NCBI GenBank assembly: GCA_028641055.1
Contig: CM054057.1
Location: 581,764,922 to 581,828,921 of the forward strand
Direction of reading: 5' to 3'
Length of the DNA: 64,000 bases
From: Alopecurus myosuroides
Taxonomy: Eukaryota > Streptophyta > Magnoliopsida > Poales > Poaceae
Below, piece by piece: positions 1 to 11,499 of this stretch. The notes beneath the pieces were generated by a model. It saw only the letters and a program-made list of their open reading frames with translations, had not been told where the DNA came from and did not search any database. Position 1 is the first letter of the stretch. The number at the start of each line of letters is the position of its first letter. The position numbers were made by a program, and so were the translations under genes.

Positions 1-567
1 AAAATCTATCCAAAGTTGAGACACAAAATTATTGACACAACCCATAATAACGCCTGGAAGATCTAATTCAACTTGGAACTTCCCCCCAATCTTCCCAATC
101 GGGTTCGAATGTACAAAAATCGAAACTATATGTACAAAAATTCAGTCAATGTGTCCTGTAATCTATACTTCTATTTTTTTACTTGTCATGTTTAGTCTTA
201 AGAATCTAGACTGCGAGGAGTGAGTGAGAATGGGACTAAGGCAGCGGCGGAGCACGACCAGCCAGCTAAATCCGCCGGCAGGCATTCAGACGGGCGAGTG
301 GCAGTGAACGGCAGAGCGCAGCCAGCCAAGTAAAGCCGGAAAAGTGGAGAACTAGAGATGGAAGGAGGAACTGACCTGCGCGCATGCACAGTGCAGCGAC
401 GGCCAGCCGGCCACGGGAGGCTGCTCGCCGACTGGATCTCTTCTCAGGTCCGTCGGCGCCGGCCGATGATCTGCGGTGTGGCGGCGTGTAGGTCTGGGGA
501 TTTTTTTGAAACGACCAATGGGGACTGCATCAAATTCAACAATAATCACTACCGGGCAAACTCGCGG
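1..567. other. Non-coding flank, AT-rich then GC-rich
   Basis: Bases 1-230 are AT-rich and carry no convincing frame. From about 231 the composition turns sharply GC-rich. The open frames here overlap one another on both strands and are low in complexity, so I do not call a gene. A promoter or 5' leader of an unseen gene is possible but unsupported. Confidence 0.5.
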
Positions 568-970
568 GGGTGGATCAACGGCGAGCTTTGTCGCCGGGAA
601 GATGATAAGGGACATGGGAGAGGAATCTCCGCCCCAAAATGCAGGCGGGCAGCGAGTCTCGCCATGGCCGGGGGGGGGGGGAAGAAAACCGGATTAGAAG
701 AAGCACAAGATGGTCGGCAGAATGGGGGTGCGGGGGCGGTGGATCCACGGCGTGCTCTGTCGCCGGGAAGAAGATGAGGGGACAGGGGAGACGAGTCTCT
801 GCCCCAAAATGCGGGCGAGCAGCGAGGATGCGTCCACGGCGACCGAAAACTTGGATTCGCCAAAGCCACCGGGATGGATGAAGGAGTGGCGACGGTGGAT
901 CCACGGAGAGCTCCGTCGCTGGGAAGAAAAAAAGGGAACGGAACAGGGGAGAGGAGTCGTCGGGGAAGAA
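568..970. repeat. Three degenerate ~160-bp tandem units
   Basis: Three related units begin near 568, 736 and 890. Each opens with a GGTGGATC(A/C)ACGG block, then a (G/C)(T/C)CGCCGGGAAGA-like block and a purine-rich stretch (AGGGGACAGGGGAGA-like). The first two also share a CCCCAAAATGC(A/G)GGCG segment. Spacing is about 155-168 bp. The open frames across the array on both strands are arginine/proline/serine-rich and look like composition artefacts. A 12-base G run near 669 lies in unit 1. Confidence 0.7.
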
Positions 971-1090
971 GAAAAGGGGTAGGGTGCCCGTCCGTCTGTC
1001 CTCGGTCGTACCCAAAAAAGAAAGGTCGTCTAAGCCGAAAAGGGAATAGCGCGCGCGGGTGAGAATCAACCGTTGCCACGGTCACCCGGA

Positions 1091-3300
1091 ATAGAGCCGG
1101 TTCGGCAAACTTGGGCTCTAAAGATTTGTCTTAACAAACTCTACACAGTGGTATTTTATTTGGTCACAATTGAATTAAATTTGAACATGTTTCCTTCTGT
1201 TTACTAAAAAGGGCAGAATAAAAATGCTTATGGAAAAATGCATAATAAATTCAGTAATGATCCAAAAATTATGTTTAATAGCTCAAAATGTTCAGTGAAA
1301 CATTTGCTACATGTTTTCAAGCTGTTCAATACAATTTGTCCCCTAAGGTACCTCTTTTTAAATTGTTTACCAAAAATGGCAGAAATGAACTCAATTAAAA
1401 CTAATTCATATTTATTGTTTTCTTCACCCAAAAAATATGGAAAAGCATACCAATGTGAAAAGCACTTCAAATACTAACAGAGAACATCATTTTTATGCAT
1501 GTTGACAAATTATTTAGGTGCTGGTCTTGTAGTAAATATTAGTATGCCACTAAGGTAAATATGAGTGTTGCCAAATAATGCACTATTATTTGGGAGCAAA
1601 CATTTAACATGAAGATTATGTCCATGATCTTTTAGTTGCATTAAAATGTCATGTCATCATGAGTGTGCATTGCACCTGCTGTAATTTTTCTTTATGTTGT
1701 TTCCTTCCGAGGTTGTTTGTGCGTCGGTAGATCGAGGAGTTGAAGTGCAACCAAACTTGTTTGACGATTCCTACCTCTGCCATTTCAACAAGGCAAGCGT
1801 AAATCCCCTTCTTTGTGCATCTCTCTTGACCTATGTTTTCCCTCAAGTATTTTCTCCACCATAATATTGCATTCGATTCAAATGTTTTGGCTATACTATC
1901 CTAGTAGTTGCATTTTGTTCCGGACACCAATACCTGTTTCCTTCCTATTATCCATAGATTGTGTTGTGGCCCGATATACTGCTATATGCTACTTAATTGC
2001 TTAGCCATGCTTAGTTGAGTGCCTTGGGTCTGATGATTGGATCGTGGTTGGAAGATATTATGTCATGTCCGGATGTGTTGGGGACCGGTTGTCTCCAATT
2101 AAAATGTAACATGCATGGATGAGTTGCCATCGGTGAATGGTGGTGTTTTGCCTCACTCATGCCCCCTAGGAGTGAGTTCTCCTCATCTTGAACCAAGACC
2201 GAGCGTGCTTCCATCGGTGGGACATATGGACTCCCTAACGACCAACTACTTTAGTTTGAGCTTTCCATTTGCGTGTGCGTGAAGACGGTGGCCGAGCTGC
2301 GAACGAGGACGGTGGTGTTTAGGATGGTGGCCTCGGTCCAGGGTGTCGGAGGCACGGAACCTGGACTACGCTTCACCAATGATCCCGGGATAGATTCATG
2401 CAAGCCAAAGGTTGTAACCGCGCCCGCTCTGCTGGCCTCCCAGGAAGAGGATGTGATCATGCATGATCAGGCAAGGAGTCGGACGGTACTGGTGGTTAAA
2501 ATAGTACACCCCTGCAGGGTAAATCTTTTCGAAAAGCCGTGTCCACGGTTATGGACATCCTTGGGAACGGAGCTGAGATCATAGAGAACTTAAACAATAA
2601 AACTTGAGGCGGCGGATGTGATGCTGGGTTGGCGGATGACTTGTTCAGAAGTGAAGAGAGTTACAATTTCTATCTCATTTCAAAACCTTCTTATAGACGT
2701 TGCCAAGTTGGTCTTTTAAAAGAAAACTAGCTTTCTGCTGCAAAACAACTACCATAAAGCCTTGCTAAAGCCTCATTCGAGCTATAACTTTAGTAACCTT
2801 GCGAGTGCCTCCTGTACTCACCGTTGCTTTGTTGAATTTTTATTGTATTCTAGCAGAGGACTTCCCGGAAGTCAAAGGTGGTTTCTTCGTGGACGTCGAC
2901 GAGTAGTCTGGGTTTTCCAGGTGGCAGCCTGGGGTGGTTAGGAGCAAGCTGGCGCTGACTTGTTTATCTGCAGGCCTCTTAGGCCATATTTTGGTTCTTG
3001 TTGTTTAGAACAACTATACCTGCTTCCGCTTGTTGTATTGTTGGGTCCGTGACCTCTGATTGTATTTTGCTATATTTTCTCTGTTAAGAGTTGAAATATA
3101 TATGCTTTGTGTCGTAGAGACTATGATGTGCCAGTTTGTTCCGAGTCTTGATCTGTTTATTATGCAACTTGGTTGGGCCCGACGTTATGTCATGACTGAG
3201 GGGTTGTGGGCCGATGATCCATGACCGAGCCGCGCCTGTTGATGTGATTTAACCTGGGGGATGCTAACCCTGGTAACCTTCAGTCGGGTATCGTAACCGG
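1091..3300. other. No gene seen; probable old repeat sequence
   Basis: This stretch is AT-rich to about 2250 and mixed after that. It has no frame longer than about 100 codons and no protein motif I recognise. The part from about 2000 to 3300 resembles the texture of a long grass LTR or solo LTR, but I found no paired copy and no clear TG...CA boundary inside the window. The call is an inference only. Confidence 0.35.
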
Positions 3301-3740
3301 TGACATCCAACACTTTGCATAGTTCCGAGGTCGGGGCGTTTACAACGATTTACCTAGGTTCGGGGCCCTCGTAGAGGTAAACCCTTACTCCTACTTCTGT
3401 TGATCTGTATTAGCACAATAGATCGGTTACAGTGGGGGTGCTCGAGTCGAGAGTAGATCTCAATCTCAAGGCTTAGGTGGTGCGGTATTGCTTAGTCCCC
3501 CTCCTAGTGGTTCTTCTGGCCTTATATAGGTGGTCAGGTCTCAAACCGTACCGGGGGGGGGGGGTTACCAATCTTAACCTAAGGGTCGGTTACAAGTTTC
3601 CTTTCTTGACCCGCAAGGCTTTGCGGGTGGGACTTGATTGGGCCTTCTAGAACTATCCATGGCATCTCCCTTGGAGCTTGGGTCTTGGGCCTTGGACCGG
3701 GTAGGCTCACCCGATAGGTCCAGGATTCATCCCTTCGTCA
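3301..3740 (-). repeat. Element F 3' LTR (minus strand)
   Basis: Read on the minus strand the block starts TGACGAAGGG at 3740 and ends ...GGATGTCA at 3301, so it has TG...CA termini. A TATATAAG-type box lies at 3531-3540 on the minus strand. Just outside the TG end, 3741-3754 reads as a GGCGCTAC-type polypurine-tract end. The segment about 3350-3412 resembles part of element D's LTR (about 17590-17652), notably the CTACCCAGGTTC/TTACCTAGGTTC block and the GGGCCCTCG core. The partner LTR is not in the window. ACCGG at 3296-3300 would be the target duplication but cannot be tested here. Confidence 0.6.
3531..3540 (-). promoter_or_regulatory. TATA box of element F LTR
   Basis: CCTATATAAG on the minus strand, inside the putative LTR and in the same orientation as its TG...CA reading. 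Confidence 0.45.
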
Positions 3741-4172
3741 GTAGCGCCTGAGCGTTTACTCGGCTGAGAATCCGTCAGGTAGACGCTCAAAGTTCGTCTT
3801 GATTTCTTTTCGATTGATGGCTTCAATCGCTTGAAGAGGGCGTGTACCCTGTGTGTGATGCGTTTCTTGTACTCGAGTATCGAGTGATGAATGTGCCTGT
3901 GAGATGGCTATTTTCGCAGAAGGATGTGGCTCAGTTGCTTGGCTCTCCCGAAAGCTCAGGGCCAATTAATTGCATCTAGGGCAAAAACAGTTCTGGCCTA
4001 CACAAACTCGAGACCTCCGACTCTAATCCGGCGAGGTGATCATTGCGACTGGGCCGTGGAGGTCTTACCGATTCGAACTTAACCTATAATGGTACCCGGC
4101 GCGTCCGCTAGGATTTTTCTTCGTGTTGTGGACACGGAATTTTACCGGAGGACGCAGCTCGAGTGCGATTCC
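3741..4172 (-). other. Element F internal remnant, left of element A
   Basis: This DNA lies between the F LTR and the target duplication of element A. Across A it continues into 17176, as the AGGAC duplication shows. No protein frame is convincing; the 69-codon minus-strand frame at 3756-3965 has no recognisable motif. It is placed in F only by adjacency to the LTR and its polypurine-like end. Confidence 0.4.
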
Positions 4173-4177
4173 AGGAC
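4173..4177. repeat. Left target-site duplication of element A (AGGAC)
   Basis: AGGAC directly precedes the TG of the left LTR and recurs at 17171-17175 directly after the CA of the right LTR. Confidence 0.92.
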
Positions 4178-4642
4178 TGTTGGGGGGATGATAACCCGGT
4201 AGGCCCATGCCTGGACGAAACCCGGCCAGAAGGAGATCGCACGAGACCCGACCCAAGAGGAAGGAGATTCTAGGAGGCCCAAGGGAGAGCGTGGATCTTG
4301 TAATCCATGCCTTGGGGGCCACGGTTAGGAAACTTAGGGTTACGTGTGGGTTTCGGGTAGGATTCCGGGTGTGTGTTTATGGGAAGCCAGAGAGCCGGGT
4401 AATATATAAACCAGCTCCTAGGGCAAAGAAACCAAGCTTTTTCGAGATATTCGATTATCCTAGGTATACGAGAGCTAAAACATTGTAACCCTAGATCGGA
4501 GTCTCGGCGACATTGCAGTTTGAGCTGCCAGATCACCAGTTGATATGATTTCCCCTGAGCTAAACCCTCTCCCAAACACCAGAGTCGATTCGCCCCATCC
4601 TAAGTTACCCCCGGTAACGTCTGCCGTGAATATCCCGCGACA
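4178..4642 (+). repeat. Element A 5' LTR
   Basis: The LTR starts TGTTGGGGGG and ends CCCGCGACA. TATA box at 4403-4410. An ATG at 4545 opens the gag frame inside the LTR, 98 nt before its end. The right-hand copy is 16705-17170. Confidence 0.93.
4403..4410 (+). promoter_or_regulatory. TATA box in element A 5' LTR
   Basis: TATATAAA, repeated at 16931-16938 in the 3' LTR. It lies about 140 nt upstream of the gag ATG inside the LTR. Confidence 0.7.
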
Positions 4643-7141
4643 GTTGGCGCCCACCGTGGGGCCTACGTCCAAAGGTGTTTACATCACGGGAGAAGCTCGG
4701 GAAAGTATGAAGGACCTTGTCATTGGTGAGATCATCACCAACGCTGAAGGAGAGAAGATCTTAGGCGACTTTGGCTGGGGGCCAGAGTCGGATTAGCTGG
4801 AGGCCGGATCTGTCGTCACAATCGGCCGAGTCAACGTCTTCGTCGGTATGGTACGTGCATCTGGTTTAATTTCTGACGATAATGAGTGTGGCTCTATGTG
4901 AGGTGATTCCACTTGCTTTCAATCGGACGGGGAAGAATCGGTCGGGACGGCGGAGCCGGAGAAGGAACCCCCCACGAAGAGGGAACAACCGGAGGAGCCG
5001 GTATGGACCCCGCGTGGCCGGGTTACGGGAGAAGATGATACTGAGTCTATCTTGCACTTACTTGAAGATCGGTATGAAGAAGATAGTTGCGAAGAGGAAG
5101 AGTACGAATCGTCGCCAGGCATTGCGCGCCAAGTCGCGGTCTACACAGCCCCTGCGATCAATCTTAATCAGGGCGATGTGTCAGCGGCCGCGTCTGGAGC
5201 GGCGCGAGCGCTGGCCCAACAACAAACACCGGCTAATGGAAACCCGGTTATAGCCCGGGTCGATGGAGAGCCGGCCTCTGTCACTAGCGGAACAGGGGAA
5301 AGTGAGCGAAACAGAAATATGTTCGGATTTATGGCAAACAGAGCAACAGGAGCAGGAACTTCACATCCACGAAACCCGACTCTGTTCAGCAATAACCTGA
5401 TCTTGGATCCCACAGTATTGGCAACAGTAATAACCCCAGAAAACGCTGCAGCACGTGCTCGAGATCTAGATGTGGCCCGCCGGGCATTGGAACAACAAAG
5501 GAGGGAAGTAGAAGCTGAAAGGCAAGGGATGGCTGCACGCCAGCGTGAGTTGGAAGAATTGGAGGATCGTATTCAGGCTCAAACAACGAGGATATATAAT
5601 CAGAGACATCAGACAAGGTTACCCGCGGCAGGTGGAAATCTACAGCTGGCCACGTTGTTTATTACACCCCAAGACCAGCCAATTCCGGCTGTAAACCAGG
5701 GAACCGGGTTTCAAGGAGCGACGCTCGGGGGACAGACGGCCAACGTACTAGTCGGGTTACCCGCGTTACCCGCCGGGACCCTGGGAGGCAATGCGGCGCC
5801 ACCATCGGCATGATTTCACACCCCTCCGGGTCACTTCAATAACCCCATGGATAATGTGTACGCCGCAACCCTAGCGCTCGACCGTATTTCGTTGGGAGAA
5901 TCGCCTCGAGCAATCGAAACTCGGCAGGCCATAGAGATGCTACGCACCGCGGTGGCTCAGCAGGCAAATTACCCGGACCATAGGAGTGGTTTGCATGGGA
6001 CGCCATATGTCAGCCGGCAACCTGGAAACACGAGGAATATTCAGTCAAGCTCGGCACGACGGAGGGAAGAGCAGCAGCAAATGCCACCTCCTCCTCACAG
6101 GCCAGCGGCCCCTGCGGTTTCTGCGGCGCAGGAGATTGTCGATAGTTCCCGTGCAAGGGGTATGGCCTGGTCAGCGGTGCGAGGACCAGCTGGAGGCGCG
6201 CCCCCAGCTGCGCCTGCCGAGTCTCATGTTTCGCATGCAAGGCCGGTACTGACGAACCTGGCCGGGCCCAAGTGCCTGTCGGATGCCATCGGGGCGGAAC
6301 CATACCCGGACAAATTCAAGGAACCGGGTAAAGTTGTCAATTATGAACCAACCATGGATCCTGAGACCTGGTTGAGCAGTTATGAGATGGTGATGCCTAT
6401 TTGCAATGCATCAGAAAAACTCCAAGCCAAGTTCATGTATCTTATGATATCTGAAGGAGCAGCAAAACTATGGTTCAACAACCTGCCTGAACAATTCATC
6501 AGTTCGTGGAGTGAGTTAAAATCGGCTTTCATCAAGCATTTTCATGGAACATGTAGGAAACTATATACAAGAGATGACTTGGACAGATGTATCCAAAGAA
6601 AAGGAGAATCGGCACGCAGTTGGGTGTGCCGGGTTATGGAGATACTTCATTCTTCCACAGATATACAACCGAAAGATGCAATACAAGCTATGGCAAAGAC
6701 ATGCAGGTACACGCCTTTGGTGCAAAAATTAGTGTGCATGAAATCGAGTAGGCATGTGTCGGAAATTACTATGGGGGAATTAATGGACGCGTGCAATAAG
6801 CACGCCTCCACTGATACCACGGAAGAGGACATAGAGGAAAAGAAAGGGAAGGCCAACAGTAGCAGTAATGGGAAACCCGGCAACAGCGCTACGCCGGGTC
6901 ATAACGGAGGTGGTAACGGAAATAATCAACATAAACGTCCGTACGAGGGAAACTATGAGTTAGTCTCCAATACCGAGGCTGGATTCCCAAGGCCCAGGGT
7001 AGATGGAAACTTCAATGGAGGAAATTTTAATGGAGGCAATTATCAAGGACCACCACGGCTGGCTAACCACATAGAAGCCTTCAGGATGCCTTGCCCACGT
7101 CATAGTAGGAATGGCAAGCCGGCTAATCACTCGTTGGAGCA
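4545..7141 (+). pseudogene. gag: Element A gag (capsid/nucleocapsid), broken
   Basis: Gag would form the cytoplasmic particle that packages element RNA. The frame opens at ATG 4545 inside the LTR, runs through the primer site (encoding QLAPTVG) and stops at TAG 4794-4796, where the relatives have a leucine codon. It is readable again from 5052 to TGA 5811-5813 (CGA in C) and from 5847 on. The capsid core, with AKLWFNNLPE and a downstream FIKHFHG, is at about 6340-6560. A zinc-knuckle-like CX2H...HX4C (CPRH...HSLEQC) is at about 7090-7145. A one-base deletion near 7165 then shifts the frame relative to C. An acidic, glutamine-rich region with coiled-coil tendency spans about 5440-5600. In B and C gag and pol share one frame, so the breaks are decay rather than programmed frameshifting. 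Confidence 0.85.
4645..4662 (+). other. Primer binding site of element A (tRNA-Lys)
   Basis: TGGCGCCCACCGTGGGGC begins two bases after the LTR's terminal CA. It is complementary to the 3' end of plant tRNA-Lys as I remember that tRNA. The same 18 bases occur in B, C and E. Confidence 0.85.
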
Positions 7142-9727
7142 ATGCGTGGACTTACAGAGATGGAAAACGAGGAGATACAGAAGGCCCTGCGAGGTGCAGG
7201 CCGGGGAGGAGGACCGGGTCTGGGTGGAAACCCGGGCAACGGACCACCCCCCGCCGGCAACGCAGGAGGCGGCAATCCGGGTAATAACCAAGAAGGTGCA
7301 GGCGGTTTTCAGGCTAACCCTAAGCAGCTAGGGCAATACCACGTCCACAACACCGGAACTTCCAACAAAGAAAAAAAGATACTTAAAAGGGCTGTAAACC
7401 TGGTTTCTTCAGGGGTTCCGAGGTATTTGAGATGGTCAGATCAAGAAATAACATGGAGCAGAAGCGATCACCCGGAATCGATAGAACATCCGGATGTGTT
7501 GGCCTTGGTGGTGGCCCCACAGGTCAATGGATACGAGTTAAAAAAGGTCCTGATGGATGGTGGGAGTAGCATCAATATCTTATACTGGGAGACCTTTTTG
7601 CGCATGGGGCTCAAGGAGTCTCAGCTGCAGAAAAGCTCCACAGTTTTTCATGGAATTGTGCCTGGGCACTCGGCTTGCCCAGAGGGAAAGATAACACTAG
7701 AGGTTGCTTTTGGAGAATCGAAGGATAACTACAGAGTAGAGTGGCTCATGTTTGAGGTGGTGAAATTGCGCGGTCCCTATCATGCACTGTTCGGAAGGCC
7801 GACTTATGCCAAATTCATGGCGAGACCGTGTTCCGTTTACTTACAGCTAAAAATCCCGGGTCCCAAGCAGACCATCACGATATATGGGAATAGGGCCGTG
7901 GCGGCCGAGTGTGATGAAGGAGACGCGGCAATGGCAGAACAAGCTTCCAGGAAGGAAGAACTCAGGTATTACCGGTCTCAGGTAGACCCCGAAGATCGAA
8001 CAACCCTGAAGAAACCAAACTCGGAAGACGAGAGAGCTAAGTTTAAAGCAGCCCAAGACACAAAGATGGTGGCCTTTGTCGAGGGCGACTCTTCCAAACA
8101 GTTTGCTATAGGTTCTAACCTGGGTAATGAGGAGGAAGAGGCACTCATAAAGTTTATTCGCGAGAATCAGGACGTGTTCGCTTGGACGCCGAGTGACATG
8201 CCGGGTATCCCGACTGAGCTCGCCGAACATAGCTTGCATGTTGATCCCAAGTCTCGACCAGTGAAGCAAGGCCTAAGAAAAATGAACGAGGAAAGGAGAA
8301 AGGCTATAGGGGCAGAGATAGCTCGGCTCCTAGCAGCCGGCTTTATCATGGAGGTCTTTCACCCGGACTGGCTAGCAAACCCGGTTTTAGTGTTGAAAAA
8401 GAACAATGAGTGGAGAATGTGCATAGATTATACAAGTCTCAACAAGCATTGCCCAAAGGATCCATTTGCCCTTCCAAAGATAGATCAGATCATAGATGCA
8501 GTTGCAGGATGTGACTTATTGTGTTTCCTGGATGCTTATTCCGGGTATCACCAAATAAAGCTCAAAAAGGAGGATAGGGAGAAAACTTCGTTCATAACCC
8601 CTTTTGGTGCTTTTTGCTATAAGACCATGACCTTTGGACTAAAAAATGTTGGCACAACGTATCAGCGATGTATTCAGAAGTGCTTTGAGGATCAAATTGG
8701 GCGCAATGTTCATGCCTATGTTGATGATGTGGTGATTAAAACAAGGAAAGCAGAAACTTTCATAGATGACTTAAAGGAGACCTTCAAGAACCTGAGGAGA
8801 TACCAGATGAAGCTTAACCCGACTAAGTGCGTGTTTGGAGTGCCTGCGGGAAAGTTACTCGGTTTCATCGTTTCTGAACGAGGGATTGAAGCTAACCCGG
8901 AAAAGATCAAAGCTATCCAGAATCTGAAAAAGCTGGAACAATTGAAACATGTCCAAAAGCTCACGGGGTGCGTGGCAGCGCTGAGCCGGTTCATATCTCG
9001 GCTCGGAGAAAAAGCGATACCCTTATACCGACTCTTGAAGAAAACAGATAAGTTTGTATGGGACCAAGAGGCGGACGAGGCCTTCGAGGCTCTGAAAAAG
9101 CAACTATCTGAGGCACCAATTTTAGCAGCGCCGGGTCCTAAAGAGCCCATGCTGTTATATGTTGCAGCCGGGCCCCGGGAAGTTAGCGCAGTGGTTGTGG
9201 TTGAGCGTAAGGAAGATGGAAAGGATCACCCGGTACAAAGGCTGGTTTATTATGTGAGCGTGGTCTTATCGGAAGCAAAGCAGCGGTACCCGCATTGGCA
9301 AAATTTAGTTTTTGGGGTATTTATGGCCAACCAAAAATTGAAGCCATATTTTCAAGAACACCCTATAACAGTAGTGAGTTCCATACCAGTGGCGGATATC
9401 ATCAGAAATTCAGATGCGACAGGAAGAATAGCCAAGTGGGCTATCGAGATGGGGGATTATCACATCAACTACGAGCCCCGGTCTGCGATCAAGTCCCAGG
9501 CTCTAGTAGATTTTGTCAATGATTGGACTCACACAAGCATGCCTATAATGATGCCAAGTTCAGTGTCTTGGGTGATGCACTTTGATGTCTCCAAGCAGTA
9601 TGAGGGGTCAGGAGTTTGTGTGGTGCTCACGTCGCCAAAAGGAGATAAGTTGAGTTACGTGTTACAAATTCACTTTGACTGCTCTAACAATCTGGCCGAG
9701 TATGAGGCCCCGCTACACGGATTATGA
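7142..9727 (+). pseudogene. pol: Element A pol: protease, reverse transcriptase, RNase H
   Basis: This is the longest open stretch in A (861 codons). The aspartic protease motif DGGSS is at 7556. The RT has MCIDYTSLNKH at about 8415, FLDAYSGYHQ at about 8525 and an intact catalytic YVDD at 8717-8728. A Ty3-type RNase H follows at about 9050-9380 (VWDQEADEAFEAL, PMLLYVAA). A second RNase H of the plant/archaeal type starts at about 9570 (MHFDVSK, AEYEA). The frame ends at TGA 9725-9727, where C has a lysine codon, so the second RNase H is cut in two. The duplicated RNase H is a hallmark of the Tat lineage. Proteolysis and reverse transcription would take place in the particle. Confidence 0.9.
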
Positions 9728-9739
9728 CTGGCAAAAGAG

Positions 9740-11356
9740 ATGAACATTAAGCGCATAAGATGCTACGGAGACTCGGATCTTGTGGTACAACAGGTCTCGG
9801 GTACATGGGACAGAAAAGATGCGACAATGGCGGCTTACCGTAGAGAGGTGGACATGGTAGCCGGGTCTTTTTCTGGGTATGAAGTGGAGCACGTTGATCG
9901 ACGAAAGAATGAGGCAGCGGACGCACTTGCGAGACTCGGTTCGCGTCGAGAGCCGGTTCCGCCTAATGTTTTCCTGGATGAGTTATGGCGGCCCTCTATC
10001 AAAACCGAATCTGAAGAAGAATTAGCACATCAAGACCCGGATTCAGAGTTTGTGGCCGCGATACGCGCTATCCCGGAGTGGACTGAGCCGTTCTTGCGTT
10101 CTTATCACGAGGTGAGCTACCATCGCAGGAAGTATTAGCCCGGCAAATCCTGAGACGGGCCAAGGGTTACTCCATCATTAACGGTGAGCTCTACAAGAGA
10201 AGTGCTACGTGTGTCTTTTTACGTTGTGTAACCCCAGAAGAAGGACGTCAGATATTGAAGGAGATCCATGAAGGCGATTGTGGACACCATGCCTCCACAA
10301 GGTCCCTTGTGGCTAAGGCATATCGACATGGTTTTTTCTGGCTCACGGCTCTAGCGGATGCGGAACGCTTGGTGGCAAGATGTGATGGATGCCAAAGGTA
10401 CGCTCGTCAAACGCACGTGTCGGCTATGGAGCTACGAACAATCCCATTGACTTGGCCATTTGCGGTTTGGGGTATGGACATGGTAGGCCCCTTTCACATG
10501 TCTCCTTGCAAAAAGACTCATCTTTTGGTGGCCATTGATAAGTTTACCAAGTGGGTCGAAGTTATGCCAGTCACAAATTGTGAAGCGGCCACAACTGTCA
10601 AGTTCTTGAAGAAAATCATCTATCGGTTTGGGTATCCTCATAGTATAATCACAAACAATGGAACCAACATGTCCTTAGGAGAGATGGAGAAATTTTGTGG
10701 AAACAATGGTATCCGGCTTGATGTAGCCTTTGTGGCCCACCCGCAAGCCAATGGGCAGGTGGAAAGAGCAAACCCGGAGTTACTTCGAGGATTGAAACCA
10801 CGACTACGAGTTCCGTGTCTCAGAGCTGCTGGAGCATGGGTCGATGAATTACCCTCCGTGGTTTGGGGAATTAACACCACACCTAACAGATCTACTCAAA
10901 TGACCCCATTTTTATGGTTTATGGTGCAGAAGCAGTTCTTCCGAGTGATATAATCCATGATTCGCCACGAGTGGCGGCCTATGTGGAAGTTGACAACGAG
11001 AAGACCCGGCAAGACGTTGTGGATATGCTAGAGGGCACAGAGAGCAAGCATTGGAGAGATCCACCATATACCAGCAGGACTTAAGGCGATATCTCAGTCG
11101 CCGGGTCAAAACCCGGGTCTTCCAGGAAGGAGACCTGGTGTTGCGCTTAGTACAATCCAAGGAAGGAAAGCACAAGCTATCCCCCCCATGGGAAGGCCAG
11201 TTCATCATAAGCCGGAATTTGCACAATGGATCATATTACTTGATAGATGCAAGGGAAGAGTCGGATACCGTCAATGACACCACCCATACCACTTCATCTA
11301 TGCAAGAATGGGAAAGACCATGGAACGTGGCTCAGCTACGTCCCTACTATACTTAG
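9740..11356 (+). pseudogene. pol: Element A pol: RNase H end and integrase, broken
   Basis: The second RNase H continues with GDSDLVVQQ and NEAADALARLG (9740-9950). The frame is lost at about 10090-10138 and resumes at 10255 in the integrase HHCC zinc finger (H...H, CDGCQRYA). The catalytic core has GMDMVGPF at about 10470 and VERAN at about 10757. The second acidic residue reads ITNNGT instead of ITDNGT: AAC at 10654-10656, Asp to Asn. A one-base loss near 10915 breaks the frame, and the C-terminal domain resumes at 11051-11356, ending LRPYYT. C and E retain ITDNG and B retains ITDNGT, so the A change is a private loss of a DDE residue. This copy's integrase should be inactive. Confidence 0.87.
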
Positions 11357-11493
11357 CATAGACTCGGTTTGCAAGTTGTATTGCACGATGTAACAGGCAG
11401 CAGGTTTCAGACGCACTATTTTCCTATCTAGGGTACCTAAGGGGACTGGAGGGTTTTTAATGAGGCGGCCTGCTGACCTAACCTTTTCATATC

Positions 11494-11499
11494 AATAAA
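11494..11499 (+). terminator. AATAAA after element A pol
   Basis: AATAAA lies about 140 nt beyond the pol stop. The same signal in the same context occurs in C (31210-31215) and B (38685-38690, minus strand), and an AATAAA follows pol in E (55727-55732). It could polyadenylate a short pol transcript upstream of the convergent antisense gene. Confidence 0.5.

Noticed and set aside
549..1085. 178-codon minus-strand frame with arginine/proline/serine-rich sequence
   Set aside because: It covers the GC-rich tandem repeat, overlaps equally long frames in other phases on both strands and has no domain; it looks like a composition artefact.
2251..2584. Overlapping 69- and 103-codon frames as a host gene fragment
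   Set aside because: No recognisable motif, no splice context and no support on either strand.
3550..3563. Homopolymer G/C runs at about 669, 3550, 15317 and 15400
   Set aside because: Simple low-complexity runs; possible sequencing uncertainty, and the two in element A's antisense gene may exaggerate its damage.
7142..7331. Overlapping gag and pol frames in element A as programmed frameshifting
   Set aside because: B and C read through this point in a single frame; A differs by a one-base deletion near 7165.
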